The position numbers and the translations under genes were made by a program. A stretch of 13,187 nucleotides of DNA from Verrucomicrobiaceae bacterium. Lineage in GTDB: Bacteria > Verrucomicrobiota > Verrucomicrobiia > Verrucomicrobiales > Verrucomicrobiaceae. The notes below the pieces were generated by a model. That model saw nothing but the letters and a program-made list of their open reading frames with translations, did no database searches and was not told the DNA's origin. How positions within the stretch are numbered: position 1 is the stretch's first letter; every line of letters begins with the position of its first letter. Of this stretch, positions 6,859 to 13,187 are shown one piece after another. The stretch covers positions 1 to 13,187 of the forward strand of contig JAGKWZ010000147.1 of assembly GCA_021151605.1 (NCBI GenBank). The letters are read 5' to 3'.

Positions 6859-8448
6859 ATGAAAACACGCCGTTCCCTGCCTTGCCATGCCGCCAGCCTG
6901 CTGACGCTATTTTTTACCCTGCTGACCTCAGCGCAGGCGGTGCAGATCCCGATGAAAGACGCCATCGGCGGCTGGACCAATGGCGGGTCGAATTTTGTGG
7001 TCGGCACGACCGGAACAGACTTTGACACGAACGCGTGGCCATCGGGGGAAAGCCCTTCCAAGGTCATTGACGGAGACACTTCATCCTCCTCCAAATTTCT
7101 GATTTTCAAAGATGGGAACGTGGGGGTGATCGTCAGCCCACAGGTAGGCTGGACGGGGCTGCCGGTGAACCGAATGGTGGCCTGGTCAGCGAATGACGCA
7201 GAGGGCCGTGATCCGGCGAACTTCATCCTCTATGGAAGCACGACCGCACTGACCAATTCCAACGTTGGGCAGATCTATGCGACCTCCAGCATGACGCCCA
7301 TCACCAATGGCGGCTTCTCTCTGCCATCAGCACGCAACAGCGCCGGACCTTCGATAACGTTTCTCTCGAACACGACGGCCTATGCCTCCTACCTTTTGAT
7401 CTTCACCTCCACGAAGCCGGATATTTATGATGTGGTGCAAGATCCGGGCCGCACCCAGGTCGCCGAGGTGCAGTTCTTCCATGAGCCACCGGAAATCCGG
7501 GTCACGGGCGGGTTGGTCACGGGGCCTGAAATTGTCGATGGAGACACGACGCCCAGCACCGGTGACAATACGGATTTAGGCTCCAGGTTGATTAGTGCAG
7601 GAGCAGTCACCAGAGAGATCACCGTGCAAAACACGGGCACGGGACGACTGACTCTGCAGTCTGTGCAGATCAGCGGCAGCCATGCGGCGGATTTTTATAT
7701 CACGAATCCCTTGCCGCTTTTTCTCGACCCTGGAACCTCCACGTTTTTCTACATCAACTTCGATCCCAGTGCTGCGGGCCTGCGCACGGCCACGATCAGT
7801 TTTGGCAACAATGACTCGGATGAGAACCCGTATAATTTTAACATCCAGGGCACCGGTATTCTCTCGAATGACAACAACCTGACGGACCTGACCCTGAGCA
7901 CGGGTATTCTCAGCCCGACTTTCAACTCCAGCACCACCAGCTACACCGCCACGGTGCCCAACGCCACGAGCAGCATCACAGTGACGCCGACGAGATCTAA
8001 TGCCAGTGCCAGCATTCATGTACGGGTGAATGGCGGAGGCTACACGTCTGTGAACTCCGGTAGCGCCAGCGGTTCCTTGGCGCTGAACATCGGGTCGAAC
8101 ACCGTCGATGTGCGGGTCACAGCGGAGGATGCTTCCACCAAAACCTACACCGTCACCGTCACCCGCACCTCCCTAGCTCCGACCGTGACCTCCGTCAGCC
8201 CTAGCAGTGGACCCATCGCAGGTGGCACGACCGTGACCCTGACGGGGGCGAACTTCACCGGGGCCACCGGTGTGACCTTTACCGGTGTGCCTGCCACCTC
8301 GGTGTCTGTGGTGAGCGCCACCTCCATCACCTGCGTCACCCCAGCCAGACCTCTGGGGGCTGCCAGTGTCGTGGTGACGACCTCCCAGGGCAACAACAGC
8401 GCCAACAGCCTGTTCACCTATGTGAACAATCCGATCAACGCCACCTAG
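6859..8448 (+). CDS. N-terminal part of giant secreted multi-domain protein, ended by in-frame TAG
   Basis: 529 codons. Residues 1-27 are a signal peptide ('LLTLFFTLLTSAQA'). Residues about 28-211 form a discoidin/F5-8-C-like beta domain ('KVIDGDTSSSSKFLIF', 'ASYLLIFTS', 'AEVQFF'). Residues 211-333 match the choice-of-anchor-D type ('ITVQNTGTGRLTLQSVQI', 'FDPSAAGLRTATISF', 'FNIQGTG'). Residues 339-437 are a cadherin-like beta sandwich ('LTLSTGILSPTFNSSTTSYT', 'KTYTVTVTR'). Residues 440-522 are an IPT/TIG domain ('VTSVSPSSGPIAGGTTVTLT'). Seven codons later comes TAG. The frame continues open to the window end with matching domains, so this is best read as the front of one gene interrupted by a nonsense codon. 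As it stands the product would be a 529-residue exported protein with no anchor or catalytic domain visible. The start is chosen for the signal peptide; no Shine-Dalgarno is near. Confidence 0.85.
   Translation: MKTRRSLPCHAASLLTLFFTLLTSAQAVQIPMKDAIGGWTNGGSNFVVGTTGTDFDTNAWPSGESPSKVIDGDTSSSSKFLIFKDGNVGVIVSPQVGWTGLPVNRMVAWSANDAEGRDPANFILYGSTTALTNSNVGQIYATSSMTPITNGGFSLPSARNSAGPSITFLSNTTAYASYLLIFTSTKPDIYDVVQDPGRTQVAEVQFFHEPPEIRVTGGLVTGPEIVDGDTTPSTGDNTDLGSRLISAGAVTREITVQNTGTGRLTLQSVQISGSHAADFYITNPLPLFLDPGTSTFFYINFDPSAAGLRTATISFGNNDSDENPYNFNIQGTGILSNDNNLTDLTLSTGILSPTFNSSTTSYTATVPNATSSITVTPTRSNASASIHVRVNGGGYTSVNSGSASGSLALNIGSNTVDVRVTAEDASTKTYTVTVTRTSLAPTVTSVSPSSGPIAGGTTVTLTGANFTGATGVTFTGVPATSVSVVSATSITCVTPARPLGAASVVVTTSQGNNSANSLFTYVNNPINAT
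8446..8448 (+). other. In-frame amber codon splitting the giant gene
   Basis: The codon is TAG in the context ...AAC GCC ACC TAG ACC ACG GGC. The homologous position of the second module, 2496 bp downstream (10942-10944), reads ...AAC GTC ACC TAC ACC ACG GGA, and the kinase copy has TTC (4150-4152). A C-to-G change in the third base explains it. Both sides stay in one frame. Confidence 0.85.
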
Positions 8449-11400
8449 ACCACGGGCACGGAGGTGCCTGTGACCTCGTCCAGTTATGTGCCAACTGGCA
8501 CGACGGCGAATTTCACTCTGGCCTATCACCCCCTGCCAGGAACCAGGTTGATGGTGGTTAATAATACCGGCTTGGGTTTCATCTCGGGCACCTTCAGCAA
8601 CCTCACCCAGGGGCAAAACGTGCCGCTCACCTTTGGTGGGATCACCTATAATTTCGTGGCGGACTATTACGGGGGTAATGGAAATGACCTCGTGCTGCTA
8701 TGGGTGGGGACTCGGGCGGTGGCCTGGGGGCCTGGTTTGATCGGAGATGGCAGCAATGGCGCGACCGTGCCGATGGTCGTGAGTCAGGCAGGTATTTTGT
8801 CTGGAAAAACGGTCAAAGCCCTGGCTGGTGGTTTGGGTTATACTTTGGCCCTGTGCACAGACGGCACCCTCGCCGCCTGGGGCACAAATAGCAGTGGGCA
8901 GCTCGGCAATGGCACCACCACGGACAGCAGCACACCCGTGGCCGTGACCGTGAGCGGCACCCACCTTTCAGGCAGGACGGTCGTCGCTATCGCGGCGGGT
9001 TCCTCACATAGCCTAGCTCTCTGTTCAGACGGCACCGTGGCGGCCTGGGGAAATAACACGAGTGGCAGACTCGGAGATACCACAACGACCAACAGATCCT
9101 CGCCAGTGGTTGTAGCGATGATTGGGGCACTGTCTGGAAAAAGTGTCGTCGGTATCGCCGCTGGTCAGGGGCAGAGCTATGCGAGGTGTTCTGACGGTTC
9201 CCTGGCCGCATGGGGGATCAATGGGGATGGAGAACTCGGCAATGGTTCATTTTCAAGCCAGACAGCCGCCACCAGTACAAGTATTCCAGGAGCCAGAAGC
9301 GTCTCCGTGATCGCCGCTGGTAATTTCAATGGCTGGGCGCTCTGCACGGACGGCACGGTTTATGCCTGGGGAAGAGGCTTCTCCGGCCAGCTCGGGAACA
9401 ACAGCACCTCTAGTAGCACGACTCCAGTGGCAGTCACCCTGAGCGGAGTGCTTTCCGGGAAGACGATCACCACTTTGTCTGGAGGTGGCAGCCACTGTCT
9501 GGCGCTTTGCTCGGACGGCACGATCGCAGGCTGGGGTGACAACAGCTACGGCCAGCTCGGCAACGGCTCCACCGGCCAGAGCAGTGTGCCTGTGCTGGTC
9601 ACGACCAGCGGCGTGCTGGCAGGGAAGACACCGTCCGTCATTGCCGCCGGCTATGAGCACAGCCAGGCGCTTTGCACAGACGGCACCGACGTCGCATGGG
9701 GCAAGGGCACCTCTGGCCAGCTCGGCAATGGTATCACGAACGATAGCAGCGTGCCCGTGCTTGTCAGTTCCGGCGGCATGTCTGCGGCTGACATTTTTAC
9801 CCACACTTATTCGGGGCCGATGAGCCAGCACGGGCTTGCCTTGGTGACGCCGAATCTGGTGCCTACGGTAGCCAGTGTAAGTCCCAACAGCGGACCCACC
9901 GCAGGCGGCACCAATGTGACCATCACGGGCACGAATTTCGTTGGCGTGACCAGTGTCACCTTCGGTGGAGCGGCGGCCACGAATGTGAATGTGACCCACC
10001 CTACCACCCTGACCTGCACCACACCGGCGGGCAGCATCGGTCCAGTCAGTGTCAGAGTCACAACGGCCAGCGGGTTTAATGCAGCGAACAGTCTCTTCAC
10101 TTACCAAGCGCCGCCCACGCTGACTTCTGTCTCGCCAAACGTCGGCCCTACGGCGGGCGGCACCAATGTGACTCTCACCGGGACCAATTTTGCCGCTCCT
10201 GCCACTGTCACGTTTAGTGGTACGGCGGCCTCGAACGTCACCGTGGTGAACTCAACGACCATCACCTGCACCACTCCGGCACGGGCTTTGGGTGCGGCTA
10301 GCGTGCTCGTCACCACGCCCAGCGGCACGAATGCGGCGAACAGCCTCTACACCTATGGCTCGTCGAATGCGGACCTCAGCGCCTTGGCCATCAGCGTGCC
10401 CCCGCTTTCCCCGATCTTCAGCAGTGGGACTCTGTCTTACAGTGCCAGCGTCTCCAACACCGTCACCAGCATCACGGTCACGCCTACAAAAGCCCATGTG
10501 GGGGCCAGCATCCAGGTGCGCGTGAATGGCGGCAGCCTCACCACCGTGAACTCCGGCAGCGCCAGCCTTGCATTGGCACTGAACGCGGGTGGCAACAGCG
10601 TCCATGTCATTGTCACCGCAGAGGATGGCACGACCGTCAGGCAGTATTCAATCGCCGTCCAGCGGGCCTCTGGCCCCACTCTGACCAGCGTGACACCGAA
10701 CCAGGGCAGTACGGCAGGTGGCACTGCCGTCACCATCGCCGGGGTCGGATTCACGGGCACCACCTCGGTGACCTTCAACGGTGCCGCAGCCACCTCCGTC
10801 ACCGTGGTCAATGACACCACAGTCACTGCCACTACTCCCAGCGGGGCCGCCGGACCCTGCACCGTGGTCGTGAACACCACCACCGGCAGCAGCACGCCGA
10901 ACACCCACTACGCCTATGTGAACCCTCCGGTGAACGTCACCTACACCACGGGAGCGGAGGTGCCCGTGACTGCGAATGGCTATGTGGCCACGAACAACGT
11001 CGCGAACATGACCCTCGGCTTCCGCCCGCAGCCGGGCGCCACTCTGATGTTGGTGAGAAACACCAGCCTTGGTCCCATCATCGGCAGCTTCACCAACCTC
11101 GCACATGGGCAAAACGTGGAGCTGACCTTCGGCGTACAGACCTATAAATTCGTAGCGAACTACTTTGGCGGCACCGGCAACGACATCGTGCTCGTGTCCG
11201 CAGTCACGCGGGCCGTGGGCTGGGGGGAGGGCGGCTTAGGCCAGCTCGGAACCGGTGCCAACAGCAGCAGCAGTGTGCCCGTCAGCACCCTCACCAGCGG
11301 CGTGCTGTCAGGCAAGACCGTTCTCTCCGTGGCCGCAGGTCTCGACCATTCCCTGGCCGTCTGCTCAGACGGCAGCCTCGTGGCATGGGGTAGCAACGCC

Positions 11401-13187
11401 TCCGGCCAGCTTGGCAACGGCAGCACCACCAGCAGCAGCAGCCCGGTGGCCGTGACTCTCACGGGCACACCGCTGGCCGGTAAAGTCATTGTCGCAGCCG
11501 CGGCTGGATCACAATTCAGCGTGGCTATGGCCTACGACGGCACCTTGGCCGCATGGGGATCCAACTTCGCCGGCAGGCTAGGAGATGGGACGACAACCGA
11601 CCGATCCTTGCCGACGGCTGTTGTCGCCTCCGGGGCGCTGGCGGGCAAGACTGTCGTGGCCATTTCAGCAGGTTATGGCCACTGCCTCGCCCTCTGCTCA
11701 GACGGCACCGTCGTTGCATGGGGAGGCAATGGCGATGGCGAACTGGGCACTGGCGGCTTCACCAACAGTAGCGTCCCTGTGGCGGTGAGTTTCACCGGCG
11801 CTCTGACGGGCAAAACAGTGGCTTCAGTGAATGCGGGCACCTACCATAGCATGGTCCTCTGCACCGACGGTACGGTCGCGGGCTGGGGGCGCGGTTCTTC
11901 CGGCCAGTTCGGCAATGGCAGCAGCAGTAGTTCCGTTCCCGTGGCATTGAACATGACCGGCGTGCTGGCTGGCAAAACCGTCAGCGCCCTCTCCACGGGG
12001 ATTTCCCACAGCCTAGCGCTGTGCACCGACGGCACCCTGGCCGCCTGGGGGGACAATTTTTACTCCCAGATCGGTGATGGCACCTCCACCACCCGTACCT
12101 CTCCGGTGCTGGTCAGCAGTGCGGGAGCGCTGGCAGGAAAGACGGTCACTGGCATCTCTGCCGCAGCTTCCCACAGTCTCGCTATCTGCTCAGACAGCAC
12201 CGTCGTCGCCTGGGGCGCGGGTAGCGCGGGCCAGCTCGGCAATGGGGGCACCAGCAGCAGCAGTGTGCCTGTCGCGGTCAGCACGTCCGGACTCCTCGGG
12301 GACCGCATCAGCAGACTGGGAGTGGGATCACAGTCCCAGCACAGCCTGGCGCTCGTTGGGCCCAGCTCCGCGCCTATCGTCACCAGCATCAGCCCCAGCA
12401 GCGGCAGCGTGGCGGGCGGCACGTTCGTCACCATCACCGGCCAGCGCTTCACCGGAGCCACCAGTGTGACCATCGGCGGCGCGGCGGCCACCAATTTCAA
12501 CGTGGTGAGCGCCACCAGCATCACTTGCACCACCCCGGCAGGCACGGTAGGTGCGGCGGATGTGGCTGTGAACAATGTGCTTGGAACCGGCACGGGCACG
12601 GGGCTCTTCACCTACATCGCTCCGCCAGGAGTTCCCACCATCGGCACCGCCACGGCGGGCAATGCGAACGCCAGCGTGGCCTTCACCGCCCCGGCGAGCA
12701 ATGGCGGCTCCGCCATTACGGGTTACACGGCCACCTCCAGCCCCGGCGGCCTCATCGGGACCGGCACCACCTCGCCGATCACTGTCTCCGGCCTGACCAA
12801 CGGCACGCCCTACACCTTCACCGTGACCGCGACGAACGCCTTCGGCACCGGTGCGGCCTCAGCGGCTTCGAACTCGGTCACCCCCATGGCACCGAACACA
12901 GCCCCCAGCTTCACCCTTCCCGCAGGTGTGAGCACCCCCGCCGGAGTCACCTGGACGGCTCGGGCCAGTGGCAGCCGCTTCTGGCGGTCCATCACGTCCT
13001 CAACGGATGGCAGCAAGCTGGCAGCGGTGGTGGTAAACGGCCAGATTTATACCTCCACGGACAGCGGGGTGAACTGGACTGCACGGGAAAACAACCGCAG
13101 CTGGGTGTCCATCACCTCCTCGGCGGATGGCAGCAAGCTGGCGGCGGGGGTATTTATCGGCCAGATTTACACCTCCACGGACAGCGG
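8449..13187 (+). CDS. Continuation of giant secreted protein after the amber codon (C-terminus beyond window)
   Basis: 1579 codons are open with no stop, in the same frame as 6859-8448. Domains in order: beta domain (8461-8730), seven RCC1 repeats (about 8713-9848), two IPT/TIG (9862-10104, 10114-10356), cadherin-like sandwich (10366-10665), IPT/TIG (10675-10920), beta domain (10957-11226), seven RCC1 repeats (about 11209-12360), IPT/TIG (12373-12615), fibronectin type III (about 12628-12888), then BNR-like repeats running off the edge. All are surface-protein modules for adhesion or ligand binding; no enzyme motif is seen. There is no credible independent start: GTG at 8464 or 8470 and ATG at 8551 lie inside the beta domain, lack a Shine-Dalgarno and would give no signal peptide. 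It is therefore expressed only if TAG is read through or is an error; otherwise it is a decaying 3' part. Confidence 0.8.
8461..8730 (+). repeat. Beta domain, first copy in giant protein
   Basis: 90 codons from 'EVPVT' to 'VAWG', with 'YYGGNGNDLVLLW' identical to the kinase copy. By hand count 54 of 90 residues match the second giant-protein copy (10957-11226) and 42 of 90 match the kinase copy (4165-4434), all without gaps. Confidence 0.8.
8713..9848 (+). repeat. First RCC1 propeller of the giant protein (seven repeats)
   Basis: Seven repeats counted by WG/LG anchors: 'VAWGPGLIGDG', 'AAWGTNSSGQLGNG', 'AAWGNNTSGRLGDT', 'AAWGINGDGELGNG', 'YAWGRGFSGQLGNN', 'AGWGDNSYGQLGNG' and 'VAWGKGTSGQLGNG'. 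Most are preceded by 'ALC(S/T)DGT'. The number fits a closed seven-blade propeller. Confidence 0.8.
10957..11226 (+). repeat. Beta domain, second copy in giant protein
   Basis: 90 codons from 'EVPVT' to 'VGWG', with 'YFGGTGNDIVLV' as the closing strand. The Tyr codon TAC five codons before it (10942-10944) corresponds to the TAG at 8446-8448. Confidence 0.8.
11209..12360 (+). repeat. Second RCC1 propeller of the giant protein (seven repeats)
   Basis: Seven repeats: 'VGWGEGGLGQLGTG', 'VAWGSNASGQLGNG', 'AAWGSNFAGRLGDG', 'VAWGGNGDGELGTG', 'AGWGRGSSGQFGNG', 'AAWGDNFYSQIGDG' and 'VAWGAGSAGQLGNG'. Repeat-by-repeat quirks (GRLG in blade 3, GDGELG in blade 4, AGWG in a later blade) match the first propeller, which supports duplication of the whole domain rather than independent repeat growth. 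Confidence 0.8.
12961..13187 (+). repeat. BNR-type repeats, 120-bp period, cut by window edge
   Basis: The two units share 'SITSS.DGSKLAA' and 'GQIYTSTDSG'. The segment CGGATGGCAGCAAGCTG ends at 13020 and again at 13140, exactly 120 bp (40 codons) apart. This is the Asp-box / Ycf48-like pattern, and more units probably follow outside the window. Confidence 0.7.

Larger units (their letters stand above)
7873..12615 (+). repeat. Tandem duplication of a ~2.5-kb domain module
   Basis: The order cadherin-like, IPT/TIG, beta domain, RCC1 x7, IPT/TIG occurs twice. Unit 1 starts at 7873 and unit 2 at 10366. Beta domains start 2496 bp apart (8461, 10957), cadherin domains about 2493 bp apart. Unit 1 carries one extra IPT/TIG (10114-10356) at the junction. 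The copies have diverged (54 of 90 identical residues in the beta domain), so the event is not recent. Confidence 0.75.

Noticed and set aside
8446..8448. Reassigned TAG (alternative genetic code)
   Set aside because: Only one such codon occurs in the window, and no other gene here shows in-frame TAG; a point change explains it better.
9253..10107. 284-codon minus-strand frame opposite the giant gene
   Set aside because: It is the mirror of RCC1 and IPT/TIG repeats on the plus strand, and its periodic composition comes from those repeats.
8713..12360. CRISPR-like or simple tandem DNA repeats
   Set aside because: The periodicity is at protein level, with variable DNA and unequal spacing, as expected of RCC1 blades.
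8551..13187. Independent gene starting at the ATG at 8551 after the amber codon
   Set aside because: The ATG lies inside the beta domain, has no Shine-Dalgarno and would give a surface-type protein no signal peptide.

Overview
The window looks like chromosomal DNA of a Verrucomicrobiota-type bacterium (Verrucomicrobiaceae-like). This is an inference, not a proof. It rests on high GC, long secreted proteins built from LamG, IPT/TIG, cadherin-like, RCC1 and BNR modules, a Sel1-repeat protein, and an ECF sigma factor of the 'THWSVV' type directly followed by a large serine/threonine kinase. No RNA genes, CRISPR arrays, transposases or phage genes were seen.

Layout. (1) 1-2030, minus strand: a tight two-gene unit. 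The promoter-proximal gene (768-2030) is a secreted Sel1-repeat protein fused to a C39-like cysteine peptidase domain. 15 nt later comes a secreted LamG-fold protein that runs off the left edge (1-752). (2) 2031-2238: a divergent intergenic region with one plausible sigma-70-like promoter for the rightward genes. (3) 2239-6657, plus strand: an ECF sigma factor and, 15 nt downstream behind a strong Shine-Dalgarno, a 1221-residue transmembrane Ser/Thr kinase. The kinase carries an N-terminal zinc-ribbon-like CxxC pair, one membrane segment, a 90-residue beta domain, a seven-repeat RCC1 propeller and a second C-terminal propeller-like region. (4) 6658-6858: an intergenic leader with an imperfect hairpin. 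(5) 6859 to beyond 13187, plus strand: a giant secreted multi-domain protein of at least 2109 codons, interrupted once by an in-frame TAG at 8446-8448.

The main result is that kinase and giant protein share a cassette. A 90-residue beta domain followed by a seven-repeat RCC1 propeller occurs once in the extracytoplasmic half of the kinase and twice in the giant protein. The three beta domains align without a gap. The amber codon sits in the column that is Tyr in the second giant-protein copy and Phe in the kinase, exactly five codons before the domain. The reading frame then stays open for 1579 codons of recognisable domains. The simplest reading is a single-base nonsense change (TAC to TAG), or a sequencing error, in an otherwise intact gene. 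Programmed readthrough is less likely but testable.

How the genes may work together (inference): the sigma factor and kinase look like a one-operon signalling unit whose outer sensor resembles the neighbouring exported protein. That suggests exchange of modules between neighbours, or possibly a common ligand or matching surfaces.
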